The notes beneath the pieces were generated by a model, which made no database searches, had not been told where the DNA came from, and saw only the letters and a program-made list of their open reading frames with translations. A stretch of 24,590 nt of DNA. Origin: Nitrospirota bacterium. Its GTDB lineage: Bacteria > Nitrospirota_A > Leptospirillia > Leptospirillales > Leptospirillaceae. Numbering within the stretch: position 1 is the first letter of the stretch; each line of letters opens with the position of its first letter. Below, in pieces: positions 1-8,689 of this stretch. Both the position numbers and the translations under genes were made by a program. The DNA is taken from contig JAKAAM010000011.1 of assembly GCA_021802325.1 (NCBI GenBank), positions 1-24,590 of the forward strand. Reading direction: 5' to 3'.

Positions 1-414
1 AAACTGGGGTACACCGTGGAGACAATCGGAGTTTACGAAAATCACCTCCCGTCCCTTCCCGAATACAAACGGGAACGCTTGGAATCCCTTCTGGAACAGG
101 GTGCGATCGATCTCGCCATCTATTACAGTCCTTCGGCATTTTCTGGACTACAGGATCTGTTTCAAAACCATCATTCGCAGATTCTGGCCATCCCTGCACT
201 TGCCATCGGCCCCACAACAGCCAGCGCACTGGAAGATGGCCACGTCCACCGGATCATCCAGTCCGGCACCCCGACATCAAAAGGGATCCTCGAATCCACC
301 CTGGATTTCCTCCTCCCTTTAGGGAATAATTCTGGACGGCATGGAACACCCGCGGGAGAGCCACCCTCCCCCGGAAAAAACCCCTTAAATTCCGAGGAGG
401 GCGCACACACGTGA
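1..414 (+). CDS. hemD: Uroporphyrinogen-III synthase, C-terminal part (partial)
   Basis: The reading frame is open from base 1, so the 5' end lies outside the window. It encodes the second lobe of HemD, which cyclises and inverts ring D of hydroxymethylbilane to give uroporphyrinogen III in the cytosol. Visible family features are a VYE strand near the start, the run DLAIYYSPSAFSGL, and IPALAIGPTTASALE, where HemD proteins carry the conserved T/A-x-A loop after 'IGPTT'. An internal GTG at 16 is not the real start, because the preceding codons (KLGYT) already read like HemD. The last 30 residues are low-complexity and Gly/Pro-rich. The stop overlaps the hemB start in a GTGA, and hemB being next supports the call. 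Confidence 0.85.
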   Translation, partial: KLGYTVETIGVYENHLPSLPEYKRERLESLLEQGAIDLAIYYSPSAFSGLQDLFQNHHSQILAIPALAIGPTTASALEDGHVHRIIQSGTPTSKGILESTLDFLLPLGNNSGRHGTPAGEPPSPGKNPLNSEEGAHT

Positions 415-1391
415 GTCATCCCTTTGAACGTCCCCGCCGTCTGAGGAACTCGGCTACCATCAGAAATCTGGTCCGCGAAGTGGATCTCTCCCCGGACCAC
501 CTGATTTTCCCCCTCTTCGTGACCGCCGGACATAACCGCAAGGAACCGATTTCTTCGATGCCGGGAGTCTATCGCCTTTCCCTGGACAGACTTCCCGAAG
601 TTCTTAAGGAAGCCTGGGACGTTGGAATCCGCTCCGTCCTTCTGTTCGGAATTCCCGACAGGAAAGACGAGACCGGAACCGAGGCCTTGAATCCGGATGG
701 CCCGGTCCCTCAGGCGATAGGGCTCATTCGGGCAACGTTTCCTGGCTTTGTCGTCATGACGGATATCTGTATCGACGAATACACGACCCATGGCCACTGC
801 GGTCTTGTCTGCGGGGAAAAGATCGAGAACGACCCGACGCTCGACATTCTGTCGGATATGGCTCTCCTCCATGCCCAGGCCGGAGCCGATGTCGTCGCCC
901 CCTCCGACATGATGGACGGGCGAGTTCTCGCCATTCGAAAAAAGCTCGACCACCATGCCTTTACGGACACCCTCATCCTGTCCTACGCCGTGAAATACGC
1001 CTCCGGCCTTTACGGCCCCTTCCGGGACGCCATGATGTCTGGGCCCCAGTTCGGCGACCGGGCCTCCTACCAGATGGACTACCGGGGGACCAAGGATGCC
1101 CTCAGGGAGGCCCGTCTCGATGCGGAAGAAGGGGCCGACATCCTGATGGTCAAACCCGCCCTGGCCTACCTTGACATCATTGCCCGGGTGGCAGACTCTT
1201 CGGACCTGCCGGTCGCCGCCTACCAGGTGAGCGGGGAATATGCCATGATTTGCGCGGCAGGCCAGAATGGCTGGATCGACCAGGACCGGGTGATGATCGA
1301 ATCGCTCACAGCCATCCGCAGGGCAGGGGCCCAGATGATCGTGACCTATTTTGCAGTCTCGGCTGCGAGACTTCTCACATCCAGGCCATGA
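411..1391 (+). CDS. hemB: Delta-aminolevulinic acid dehydratase (porphobilinogen synthase)
   Basis: This enzyme condenses two 5-aminolevulinate molecules to porphobilinogen, the second common step of tetrapyrrole synthesis. The 326-residue length is normal for the family. Schiff-base lysines are visible at K195 (in SYAVKYASG) and K248 (in LMVKPALAYLD). The metal site around residues 118-131 reads D-I-C120-I-D122-E-Y...H-G-H-C130, so it keeps two of the three cysteines of the zinc-type enzyme and has Asp at the middle position. The substrate-binding YGPFRDA motif follows K195. Translation starts at GTG 411 inside the hemD stop (GTGA overlap), and the stop overlaps the ribF start as ATGA. Coupled translation within a heme/flavin gene run is likely. 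Confidence 0.97.
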   Translation: MSHPFERPRRLRNSATIRNLVREVDLSPDHLIFPLFVTAGHNRKEPISSMPGVYRLSLDRLPEVLKEAWDVGIRSVLLFGIPDRKDETGTEALNPDGPVPQAIGLIRATFPGFVVMTDICIDEYTTHGHCGLVCGEKIENDPTLDILSDMALLHAQAGADVVAPSDMMDGRVLAIRKKLDHHAFTDTLILSYAVKYASGLYGPFRDAMMSGPQFGDRASYQMDYRGTKDALREARLDAEEGADILMVKPALAYLDIIARVADSSDLPVAAYQVSGEYAMICAAGQNGWIDQDRVMIESLTAIRRAGAQMIVTYFAVSAARLLTSRP

Positions 1392-2353
1392 GAACCTTCA
1401 GGGGAACCCTGGACTCCCTCCGGGAACAGATCCCTCCGGGCCCCCATGCCATGACCATCGGAAACTTCGACGGAATCCATGCAGGCCACCAGTTTTTACT
1501 GAATCGCCTGATGAAAATGGCTCGGGAAAGAAAGGTCCCCTCCCTGTTGTTGACCTTCGATCCCCATCCCCTCTTTTTTCTTTCTCCGGAATCTCCCTTT
1601 CGCATGATCATGTCTCCGGAGCAGAAAGAAAAGATCCTTTCGGAGCTCGGACTTGACATTCTTGCCGTCCTGACCTTCGACAAGACGATCCAGAGACTCT
1701 CCCCCGAAGAGTTTGCCCTTTCCGTTCTGTGGGACCTTTTTCATCCCGTCTCGCTCATCGTCGGAGAGGGATTCCGGTTCGGCCATGGCCGTACAGGGTC
1801 GACCGACGACCTTTCGCGGATTCTCTCTCCTCTCGGAGTCTCCGTCTCGTCCGTTCCTCCCTATGCGGATCAAGGCGGGAGAGTTTCGAGCTCCCGGATC
1901 CGAAAGGCCGTCGACCACGGAGAGATCGCAGAGGCCAACCGACTTCTGACCCGCCCTCTCGAGGTTTCGGGTCCCGTGGCGGAAGGAGAAAAAAGAGGCC
2001 GGCAACTTGGATTTCCCACACTGAACCTGATTCCTCCCGATCACCGTCTTCTCCCTCCTCCCGGCGTTTACGCCACACGGACCCAGATTTGCGGTCGATA
2101 TCACGACGGAGCAACCTATATCGGGACAAAGCCCACCTTCGGGACCCACCGTCCCGTCGTCGAAACCCATCTTTTCGATTTCGACAAAACCTGTTACGGC
2201 GAATGGCATACCGTGCTCTTCTACAACCAGATCCGGGGAGAGCGATCCTTTCCCAGCGTCGAGGCTCTCAAGCTCCAGATCGCCGCGGATGTCGCGGAAG
2301 CGAGGAAGGTTCTCCATGACCAACCCTTCACCGGATCCCCTCGCCCCCTTTGA
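1388..2353 (+). CDS. ribF: Bifunctional riboflavin kinase / FAD synthetase
   Basis: It phosphorylates riboflavin to FMN and adenylates FMN to FAD. The protein is 321 residues when started at ATG 1388, which overlaps the hemB stop (ATGA). A longer open frame from 1250 would lie inside hemB and adds no family sequence. The N-terminal nucleotidyltransferase domain shows GNFDGIHAGH (residues 25-34), VGEGFRFGHGRTG and SSSRIRKAV. The C-terminal flavokinase domain shows RGRQLGFPTLNL, GVYATR, YIGTKPTFG and VETHLFDF. All expected motifs are present, so the enzyme should be functional. The 3' end overlaps the tilS start by 38 bases. No FMN riboswitch precedes it, and the gene is embedded in the hem operon. 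Confidence 0.96.
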   Translation: MRTFRGTLDSLREQIPPGPHAMTIGNFDGIHAGHQFLLNRLMKMARERKVPSLLLTFDPHPLFFLSPESPFRMIMSPEQKEKILSELGLDILAVLTFDKTIQRLSPEEFALSVLWDLFHPVSLIVGEGFRFGHGRTGSTDDLSRILSPLGVSVSSVPPYADQGGRVSSSRIRKAVDHGEIAEANRLLTRPLEVSGPVAEGEKRGRQLGFPTLNLIPPDHRLLPPPGVYATRTQICGRYHDGATYIGTKPTFGTHRPVVETHLFDFDKTCYGEWHTVLFYNQIRGERSFPSVEALKLQIAADVAEARKVLHDQPFTGSPRPL

Positions 2354-3812
2354 GCCAGGGATCCGGGATTTTCTCCTCCGTCACGATCTTCTGACGCAGG
2401 ACGCCTCCCCCCCGCTCTTCAGGGAATGGGCCGTGGCCGTTTCCGGGGGAGGGGACTCGGTCTTCCTTTGCCACCTTCTGAAACGGCTCGCTCCCCCGTC
2501 AGTCGCCCTCTTCTTCCTCCACTTCAACCACCACACGGACAAGAAAAAGAACGGGGAGGACCTCTCCTTCGTGAGGGAGTTGTCCGAAAGGATTGGAGCC
2601 TGTTTTCATTCTGGAGAATCCCCCTCACCCGAACTCTCCCGCCCCGGCATCTCCGAAACGATCCTGAGGCAGGAACGGCACGTTTTTTTCGAAGACTTTC
2701 TCCGCACGCATCCCCGTTCGGCTCTCTTTCTGGGACACCAACTCGACGACCGGATCGAAACGATTCTGGCCAACCTCTTCAGGGGGGGCGGTCCCCGCTC
2801 CCTGATCGGAATCGCTCCTTCCAGCAGTGGAAGGATTTTCCGTCCCCTCCTGGCCTTCGGTCGCCAGGAAATCCGCAAGGCACTGGACCTCTCTGGCCTG
2901 TCCTACAGAGAGGATCCGGCAAACACCGATCCTGCGCACCTGAGGAACCGGATTCGCCTGATCCTCAGGGGAGAGATCGACCGATTCTTTCCCCCGAACG
3001 GCACGCGCCACCTGGCTCATCTTGGCACCCTCATGGAACGGGAAACCTCCCCTCCCGACCTTTTTCCATCCCTTCTCTGCGAGAATGAAACTCCCGGAAG
3101 AATCCGTTTTTCCTTTTTTATGTACAGGTCCATGCGCCCTTCCACGCAAGGCCTTTTTATCAGGACCCTCCTCAATCGCCAGCGTCTTCACGGATTGCCG
3201 ATCCCCACCGAGCGGAATCTGCTCCGGTCGCTCGAACAGGCCGACCTGGAGAAGCCCCTCCGGAGCTTCCCCCTCGGAAAGGAATGGGCTCTGAGTCTTG
3301 TGTTCGGAAGAGCGGATCTGGTATACCAATACCCTGAAACGGAAACATGGCGATACGATTTGAGCCCTTCCATCCTTCGGGAGAGTTCGGCACCCCTGAG
3401 GATCCCGCTGCCTCGCGGAGGGGTCCTTTTTTTGGACCGGGAGCCGATCGGGGAAGAGACAGGGCAGCGCCGGTCCATTCCTGGGCAGAGGACGTCCTTT
3501 TGCGTTCCCTCCAGCACGGACCAGGTCTCCCCTCCCCTCTTTCTCCGGTACTGGGAGTCGGGGCTCCGGGTCTTTTCAGGTGAAGAGGTCCTTTCTCCAC
3601 CCACCGTTTCTTCCTTCTGGAAGGATCGTCCGATGACCTCTTCCTTAAAGGCCCTGCTTCCGGTTCTTTGCCGGGGTCCTCTCGCTCTCTGGATCCCGGG
3701 AATCCTCGACAGAACAGACCTGTTGCCGCAAACCGGCACAGGATCCAAGGTCACCTTAACCTATCAGTCGCGGGAGCGGTCCGAGTGGAAAAAATTTTTG
3801 GAAAACCCCTGA
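2316..3812 (+). CDS. tilS: tRNA(Ile)-lysidine synthase
   Basis: TilS attaches lysine to C34 of the CAU-anticodon tRNA-Ile, so that the tRNA reads AUA and not AUG. It is an essential N-type ATP pyrophosphatase. The PP-loop motif SGGGDS lies at residues 43-48 after a short N-terminal extension. It is followed by HFNHHTD and LGHQLDDRIETILANLFRGGG, the DDxxET helix typical of the family, and then by R-P-L-L and the LRNRIR segment. The first roughly 230 residues are clearly conserved; the C-terminal half (to residue 498) is divergent. ATG 2316 is chosen because GAGGAAGG lies 6 bases upstream; an in-frame ATG at 2289 lacks such a site. The 3' end overlaps hpt by 28 bases. Confidence 0.92.
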   Translation: MTNPSPDPLAPFEPGIRDFLLRHDLLTQDASPPLFREWAVAVSGGGDSVFLCHLLKRLAPPSVALFFLHFNHHTDKKKNGEDLSFVRELSERIGACFHSGESPSPELSRPGISETILRQERHVFFEDFLRTHPRSALFLGHQLDDRIETILANLFRGGGPRSLIGIAPSSSGRIFRPLLAFGRQEIRKALDLSGLSYREDPANTDPAHLRNRIRLILRGEIDRFFPPNGTRHLAHLGTLMERETSPPDLFPSLLCENETPGRIRFSFFMYRSMRPSTQGLFIRTLLNRQRLHGLPIPTERNLLRSLEQADLEKPLRSFPLGKEWALSLVFGRADLVYQYPETETWRYDLSPSILRESSAPLRIPLPRGGVLFLDREPIGEETGQRRSIPGQRTSFCVPSSTDQVSPPLFLRYWESGLRVFSGEEVLSPPTVSSFWKDRPMTSSLKALLPVLCRGPLALWIPGILDRTDLLPQTGTGSKVTLTYQSRERSEWKKFLENP

Positions 3813-4312
3813 TCACCCAAGAAGAAATAGTCCACCGGATTCGAGAACTCGGTCTGCGGATTACCCGTGACTATGAGGGAAAAAACCTGGTTCTGATCGG
3901 AATCCTGAAGGGAGCCTTCGCCTTTACTGCCGACCTCGCCCGATCGATCGGGCTTCCCGCACAGATCGACTTCATGATGACCTCCTCGTCTCCAGCCCCG
4001 GACGGAACCGGAACCACCAGGCATCTCTCCGAGCCATCACTGAACCTCAGGGGAACGGATGTGCTGGTGATCGAGGACATCATCGATTCCGGAAAAACCG
4101 CCACGCTCATCCTGGACGTCCTTTCCCGGCACCACCCGGAAAGCGTCCGTTTTTGCGCCCTCCTCGACAAAACAGGCGGACGGGAGGTCTCCTTTTCCCC
4201 GGACTATACCGGCTTTTCGATCCCGAACCGCTTTGTCATCGGATATGGCCTTGACTACAAAAACAAATACCGGACACTCCCCTTCATCGCCGTCCTCGAG
4301 CAGACATCCTGA
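3785..4312 (+). CDS. hpt: Hypoxanthine(-guanine) phosphoribosyltransferase
   Basis: This cytosolic purine-salvage enzyme transfers phosphoribose from PRPP to hypoxanthine or guanine. Starting at GTG 3785 gives 175 residues, the normal size, with GGGAG 8 bases upstream. A longer open frame to 3668 would add 39 residues that are only tilS in another frame. The PRPP-binding loop VIEDIIDSGKT is at residues 95-105, LKG at 41-43, LLDKTGGR at 127-133 and the C-terminal YGLDYKNKYRTLPFI at 154-168. The flexible loop usually starting 'SSYG' reads SSSPAPDG here. tilS-hpt-ftsH is a widely conserved order, which supports both this call and that of tilS. Confidence 0.95.
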   Translation: MEKIFGKPLITQEEIVHRIRELGLRITRDYEGKNLVLIGILKGAFAFTADLARSIGLPAQIDFMMTSSSPAPDGTGTTRHLSEPSLNLRGTDVLVIEDIIDSGKTATLILDVLSRHHPESVRFCALLDKTGGREVSFSPDYTGFSIPNRFVIGYGLDYKNKYRTLPFIAVLEQTS

Positions 4313-4363
4313 TTCAGTGGGTCGGGGAACCCTTTCTCCTTGCCGGTTTTTCATAAAATACGA

Positions 4364-4392
4364 TTGAAGAGGGGTAGGCTCCATGCTAGAAT
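4364..4392 (+). promoter_or_regulatory. Sigma-70-type extended -10 promoter for ftsH
   Basis: TTGAAG (4364-4369), a 17-base spacer and TAGAAT (4387-4392), preceded by TGC, form an extended -10 promoter. It sits in the only gap (4313-4426) in this gene run. Transcription would start near 4399, leaving a leader of about 28 bases with AAGGAGG at 4411-4417. The fit is seen directly; activity is inferred. Confidence 0.6.
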
Positions 4393-4426
4393 CAGAAATC
4401 GTACCCCTTGAAGGAGGAATCTGTTG

Positions 4427-6226
4427 ATGAAGCCGTTCTACAAGAACCTTGCCCTCTGGTTGATCATCGGAATCGTCGTTTTTCTCGTCTTTGACATGTT
4501 TCAGTTCCGCCAACCCACCTCCCAGAACCTGATCTATTCGGATTTCATTTCAAAGCTTGAAATGAACCAGATCAGCGAAGTGACGATCAAGCGGAACCAT
4601 ATCAATGGCGTCATGAAAGATGGGTCCCATTTCCAGACCTATGCCGCCAACGATCCCCACCTCGTCGAGGAACTTCAGAAGCGGAATGTCAGGATCATTG
4701 CCATTCCCCCAGGCGAAAGTCCCTGGTACATGAGCCTCCTCATCTCCTGGGGCCCCATCATTGTCCTCGTTCTTCTCTGGGTCTTTTTCATGCGCCAGAT
4801 GCAGACAGGCGGGAACAAGGCCATGTCCTTCGGCAAGTCCAGGGCCAAGATGATGACCGAAGACAAGAAGAAGATCACCTTTGCCGATGTCGCCGGAGTG
4901 GACGAGGCCAAGGAAGAAGTCTTCGAGATCGTCGAATTCCTCAAGGATCCGTCCAAGTTCCAGAGGCTGGGAGGCCATATTCCCAAAGGGGTTCTCGTCG
5001 TCGGCCCCCCGGGAACCGGAAAGACCCTCCTCGCCAAGGCAATTGCCGGTGAAGCCGATGTTCCTTTCTTTCATATCAGCGGCTCCGACTTCGTTGAAAT
5101 GTTCGTCGGCGTCGGCGCTTCCCGTGTCCGGGACCTCTTCGAGCAGGGCAAGAAAAACGCCCCCTGCATCATCTTTATCGACGAAATCGATGCCGTCGGC
5201 CGTCACCGGGGAGCCGGTCTCGGAGGAGGCCACGACGAACGGGAGCAGACACTGAACCAGCTCCTCGTCGAAATGGACGGCTTCGAAAGCAATGAAGGGG
5301 TCATTCTGATCGCTGCGACAAACCGGCCGGACGTTCTGGACCCGGCCCTTCTCCGTCCCGGTCGCTTCGACCGGCAGATCATCGTCGGGAAACCCGATCT
5401 CAAGGGTCGGATCAAGATCCTCGAGGTCCACACGAAAAAAATTCCCCTCGACTCCTCTGTCAATCTTGAGACGGTTGCCCGCGGAACCCCCGGCTTCTCC
5501 GGAGCCGATCTCGCGAACCTTGTCAACGAAGCGGCCCTTCTCGCAGCGCGTCGGGACAAGAAAGTCGTGGAGATGAGCGAGTTCGAAGACGCCAAAGACA
5601 AGGTCCTCATGGGGGTCGAACGCAAATCCATCCTCATTACTGAGGACGAGAAGCGCGTGACCGCCTTCCATGAAGCCGGCCATACCCTCGTCGCCAAGCT
5701 CATCCCGGGAACAGACCCGGTCCACAAGGTCTCCATCATCCCCAGGGGTCGGGCGCTCGGCGTAACCCAACAGCTTCCGACAGACGACCGGTACACTTAT
5801 GGCAAGGATTTTCTGCTGAACAATATCGCCATTCTGATGGGAGGACGGGTCGCGGAAGAGCTCGTGACGAAGTCCATCACGACCGGTGCCGGAAACGATA
5901 TTGAACGCGCCACCGACCTGGCAAGAAAAATGGTTTGCGAATGGGGAATGAGCGACAAACTCGGCCCCATCACCTTTGCCCAGAAAAACGACGAGATATT
6001 TCTGGGTCGGGAAATGTTCCAGCGAAGGGACTATAGCGAGTCCACCGCGATCGATATCGACCGCGAGGTGAGCGGCATCATTTTCGATGCCTACGCCAAG
6101 GCCAAGAGCCTGATAGCTGGCCATATGAAGGCTCTGAACAACATCGCAGAAGCTCTCCTGGAAAAGGAAACGCTCGATTCCCCGCAGATCGACGCCCTCA
6201 TCCAGGCGGCCAATGCCCCGGGCTGA
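4427..6226 (+). CDS. ftsH: ATP-dependent zinc metalloprotease FtsH
   Basis: FtsH is a hexameric inner-membrane AAA+ protease that removes misfolded membrane proteins and selected regulators. Two membrane segments flank a periplasmic domain (about residues 9-25 and 103-122). Walker A GPPGTGKT is at 193-200, Walker B IIFIDEID at 248-255, and the second region of homology ends in [18 protein letters not shown] near 299-316. The zinc-binding HEAGH is at 415-419. The 599-residue length is usual. ATG 4427 follows AAGGAGG by 9 bases; an adjacent TTG at 4424 is also possible. It has its own promoter, and its 3' end overlaps folP by 14 bases. Confidence 0.97.
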   Translation: MKPFYKNLALWLIIGIVVFLVFDMFQFRQPTSQNLIYSDFISKLEMNQISEVTIKRNHINGVMKDGSHFQTYAANDPHLVEELQKRNVRIIAIPPGESPWYMSLLISWGPIIVLVLLWVFFMRQMQTGGNKAMSFGKSRAKMMTEDKKKITFADVAGVDEAKEEVFEIVEFLKDPSKFQRLGGHIPKGVLVVGPPGTGKTLLAKAIAGEADVPFFHISGSDFVEMFVGVGASRVRDLFEQGKKNAPCIIFIDEIDAVGRHRGAGLGGGHDEREQTLNQLLVEMDGFESNEGVILIAATNRPDVLDPALLRPGRFDRQIIVGKPDLKGRIKILEVHTKKIPLDSSVNLETVARGTPGFSGADLANLVNEAALLAARRDKKVVEMSEFEDAKDKVLMGVERKSILITEDEKRVTAFHEAGHTLVAKLIPGTDPVHKVSIIPRGRALGVTQQLPTDDRYTYGKDFLLNNIAILMGGRVAEELVTKSITTGAGNDIERATDLARKMVCEWGMSDKLGPITFAQKNDEIFLGREMFQRRDYSESTAIDIDREVSGIIFDAYAKAKSLIAGHMKALNNIAEALLEKETLDSPQIDALIQAANAPG

Positions 6227-7064
6227 CCTCCGGGACCTTCTTAGAATCGCAAGAAGGGAGAGAGGTCTCCCGCTCATCATGGGGGTCATCAACATGACCC
6301 CCGATTCTTTTTCCGGAGACGGTCTTTTGTCCGGGAATGGCTCTCTGCTGGATCATGCGCTCCGGCTGATCGATTCTGGAGCCCAGATTCTCGACATAGG
6401 AGCCGAATCCACCCGGCCGGGATCTCGCCCCATCTCCCTGGAAGAGGAGCGATCCCGACTCTTTCCCGTCCTTGAAGTCCTGGCGCAGATACCGGTCCCT
6501 CTTTCAATCGATACACGTCGCCCCGAAATTTTCCGTGAAGCCATTCCATTCGGGGCCTCATTGATCAACGATGTGGGAGGCCTCAAAGACCCCGGATTCA
6601 TCGCCATTCTTCAGGAACACCCAGAGGTCATGGCCGTCGTCATGCACATGAAGGGAACAACCGAAACGATGCAACACGCCCCCTTCTACAAGGATGTCAT
6701 GGCTGAGGTCCAGAATTTTTTTACAGAACGGGCATCCTCCCTTGGACAGTCGGGAGTCGGGAGAGACCGGCTGATTTTCGACCCCGGTCTGGGATTTGGA
6801 AAAACGGTCGATCACAACTTCTCCCTTCTGCGCCATATGGACACCTTTCTCGTGAATGGCCCACTTCTGATAGCCCCCTCCAGAAAACGCTTTCTGGACG
6901 ATCCGGCCCGGCCCGTTCCTCCTGGGGAGAGAGACATCCCGACGGCGGCCGTCATGGCCTGGTGCACCCTCCATGACGTCGCGATCTTCCGGACACACCG
7001 CCCCGACATTGCCTTCCAGATCCGACGTGTTCTCCGGTCCATAGAGGGAGGCAGCGGTGCATAG
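6213..7064 (+). CDS. folP: Dihydropteroate synthase
   Basis: FolP joins p-aminobenzoate to hydroxymethyl-dihydropterin pyrophosphate in folate synthesis and is the sulfonamide target. The TIM-barrel signatures are [10 protein letters not shown] (residues 24-33), [11 protein letters not shown], a SIDT strand, [20 protein letters not shown] and SRKRFL. The ATG at 6213 lies inside the ftsH 3' end, so expression is probably coupled to it. The 283-residue length is normal. In many bacteria folP follows ftsH, and the downstream cdaA overlaps it by 8 bases. No other folate gene is nearby. Confidence 0.96.
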   Translation: MPRADLRDLLRIARRERGLPLIMGVINMTPDSFSGDGLLSGNGSLLDHALRLIDSGAQILDIGAESTRPGSRPISLEEERSRLFPVLEVLAQIPVPLSIDTRRPEIFREAIPFGASLINDVGGLKDPGFIAILQEHPEVMAVVMHMKGTTETMQHAPFYKDVMAEVQNFFTERASSLGQSGVGRDRLIFDPGLGFGKTVDHNFSLLRHMDTFLVNGPLLIAPSRKRFLDDPARPVPPGERDIPTAAVMAWCTLHDVAIFRTHRPDIAFQIRRVLRSIEGGSGA

Positions 7065-7935
7065 TCTCGCCTCCTGGGGGCTCTGGCGGAATGTCCTCGA
7101 CATTCTTGCGGTCTGGTTCATCTTTTACCAGATCCTTCTCCTCATCCGCGGCACTCGGGCCTTCCAGATGGTCATCGGGGTCCTGGTCTTCCTTCTCGTC
7201 TTTTTCGTGTCGGGATGGCTCAAGCTCTATACCCTCAACTGGCTGATCACGAGCTTCTGGTCCCAGATCGTCCTGGCCCTGCTGATTCTTTTTCAGCCCG
7301 AGATTCGAAAGGCCTTGGCCCGTGTCGGAAAAAGCCCTCTTCTGCTGGGTATTCCCCTGGGGGACTCCACCCTCGATATCGAGGAGCTCGTGAAGGCCCT
7401 TCAGACCCTGAGCCGCCGAGGGATAGGAGGAATCATCGTCCTCGAACGAAACACGGATCTTTCCGAGATCGTCGAGGTCGGGGTTCCCCTCGATGCCGTC
7501 ATCACCAACGAGCTGCTGGTCAGTCTCTTTCTTCCCTACTCTCCCATCCACGACGGCGCGGCCATCATCCGAAAGAACAGGATCGCGACTGCCGGGTGCT
7601 TTTTGCCGATCTCCCTGTCTTCTGACCTCTCCCGGCAATACGGGACCCGCCACCGGGCGGCCATCGGCATCACGGAAGAGACCGATGCCGTGGCTCTCGT
7701 CGTTTCAGAGGAGACCTCCCAGATTTCCCTCGTCGTCGCCGGACGGGTCACCCCCCAGACGGACATGATCCTCCTGAGACAGACGCTCACGCGCCTCTTC
7801 CGGAAAGAAGCCCGCCTCCCCAAGAACCGGAGAATGCAATCTTTGCGCAAACGCTTCTACGCCTCAATCTCCCTCATTCCCGGACTTTCTGCCCTCCTGA
7901 GATCGAGCGGACCTTCCACAAGGAATCGACCATGA
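7057..7935 (+). CDS. cdaA: Diadenylate cyclase CdaA (c-di-AMP synthase)
   Basis: It makes cyclic di-AMP from two ATP, a second messenger controlling potassium/osmolyte transport and wall homeostasis. Three N-terminal membrane helices (about residues 12-30, 36-53, 60-80) anchor a DAC domain. The catalytic motifs HDGAAII (DGA at 166-168) and GTRHRAA (196-202) are intact. Start GTG 7057 has AGGGAGG just upstream and overlaps the folP stop. The gene ends in an ATGA shared with cdaR, and the cdaA-cdaR-glmM order is classic. A basic C-terminal tail of about 50 residues after the DAC core has no recognised role. Linking the messenger to the potassium channel at 13157 would be speculation. Confidence 0.95.
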   Translation: MHSLASWGLWRNVLDILAVWFIFYQILLLIRGTRAFQMVIGVLVFLLVFFVSGWLKLYTLNWLITSFWSQIVLALLILFQPEIRKALARVGKSPLLLGIPLGDSTLDIEELVKALQTLSRRGIGGIIVLERNTDLSEIVEVGVPLDAVITNELLVSLFLPYSPIHDGAAIIRKNRIATAGCFLPISLSSDLSRQYGTRHRAAIGITEETDAVALVVSEETSQISLVVAGRVTPQTDMILLRQTLTRLFRKEARLPKNRRMQSLRKRFYASISLIPGLSALLRSSGPSTRNRP

Positions 7936-8624
7936 TCCGATGGGATTCATTCCGACGATCCCTGGAGAGGAACCTGCCCCTCAAGATTCTGGCACTCATT
8001 CTGGCGCTGACCCTCTGGTTCCATATAAGCCGGACGGGACGGGAATATTTTTCACTCACCGTCCCCGTGACTGTCGTCAAGCTCCCACCGCACCTCGAAC
8101 TTCTCAAATCCCTCCCCGACCGCGTCACCCTGACCCTGGAAGGCCCCCCGGGCTTCGGAAGACAGATTCATGCGGAAAGCCTTTCGATCATTCTCGATGG
8201 CCATTCCTTGGGGCCCGGGCTCAGGACTCTTCGTCTCGACAACTCGACCCTCTCCCTCCCGACAGGGGTTTCCGTGGTCCGCTTCGCCCCCGAAAAGGTG
8301 TCGATCGACCTCATGCCTCTCACCCGGAAGATGGTCCGGATTTTGCCGCTCTTTATCGGAGAAACCCGCCACAGGATCGCCCCACTTCGCGTTCGCATGA
8401 TTCCGGACCAGGCCCTGATCGAGGGGGACAGGAACGAACTGGCTTCCATTCATTTTCTGAAGACTCGCCCGATCGAGCTTTCCCTCCTTTCCGGCAACCA
8501 TCCCCAGACCTTCAACGTGGCCGTTGCGATTCCGGACAATGCCCGGATACGCCTTCTTTCTCCCTTGACCGTCTCCGTCGAGATCACACACACCGGGTCG
8601 CTGGCTCCGATAAAAAGACGATAG
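7932..8624 (+). CDS. cdaR: YbbR-domain protein, CdaA regulator CdaR
   Basis: This is a single-pass membrane protein with an extracytoplasmic part made of YbbR repeats. In Firmicutes it binds CdaA and tunes its cyclase activity. The 230-residue protein starts with a short basic segment, has one hydrophobic helix near residues 16-32 (LKILALILALTLWFHIS), and continues with beta-rich sequence that can hold two YbbR repeats (roughly 38-120 and 128-215). The repeats are weakly conserved, so the call rests on the N-terminal helix pattern, the ATGA overlap with cdaA and glmM downstream. It is shorter than four-repeat Firmicute versions. Confidence 0.82.
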   Translation: MIRWDSFRRSLERNLPLKILALILALTLWFHISRTGREYFSLTVPVTVVKLPPHLELLKSLPDRVTLTLEGPPGFGRQIHAESLSIILDGHSLGPGLRTLRLDNSTLSLPTGVSVVRFAPEKVSIDLMPLTRKMVRILPLFIGETRHRIAPLRVRMIPDQALIEGDRNELASIHFLKTRPIELSLLSGNHPQTFNVAVAIPDNARIRLLSPLTVSVEITHTGSLAPIKRR

Positions 8625-8627
8625 CTT

Positions 8628-8655
8628 TTGGCCCAGTGACCATTTCTGTTATGAT
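8628..8655 (+). promoter_or_regulatory. Extended -10 promoter for glmM
   Basis: TTGGCC (8628-8633), a 16-base spacer and TATGAT (8650-8655), preceded by TGT, lie in the 65-base gap between cdaR and glmM. glmM can therefore be expressed separately from cdaAR. A poly-G Shine-Dalgarno (GGGGGGAG, 8681-8688) lies just before the start codon. Confidence 0.55.
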
Positions 8656-8689
8656 GGCGAAAATGGAGCCATAAGAAAGGGGGGGGAGC

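Noticed and set aside
1729..2319. A 196-residue Arg/Ser-rich protein inside ribF
   Set aside because: An alternative frame of ribF with biased composition; all flavokinase motifs are in the other frame.
4550..6295. A 581-residue open frame on the - strand opposite ftsH
   Set aside because: It is a shadow of GC-rich ftsH codons; composition is acidic and patternless, no Shine-Dalgarno, and the + strand protein is unmistakable.
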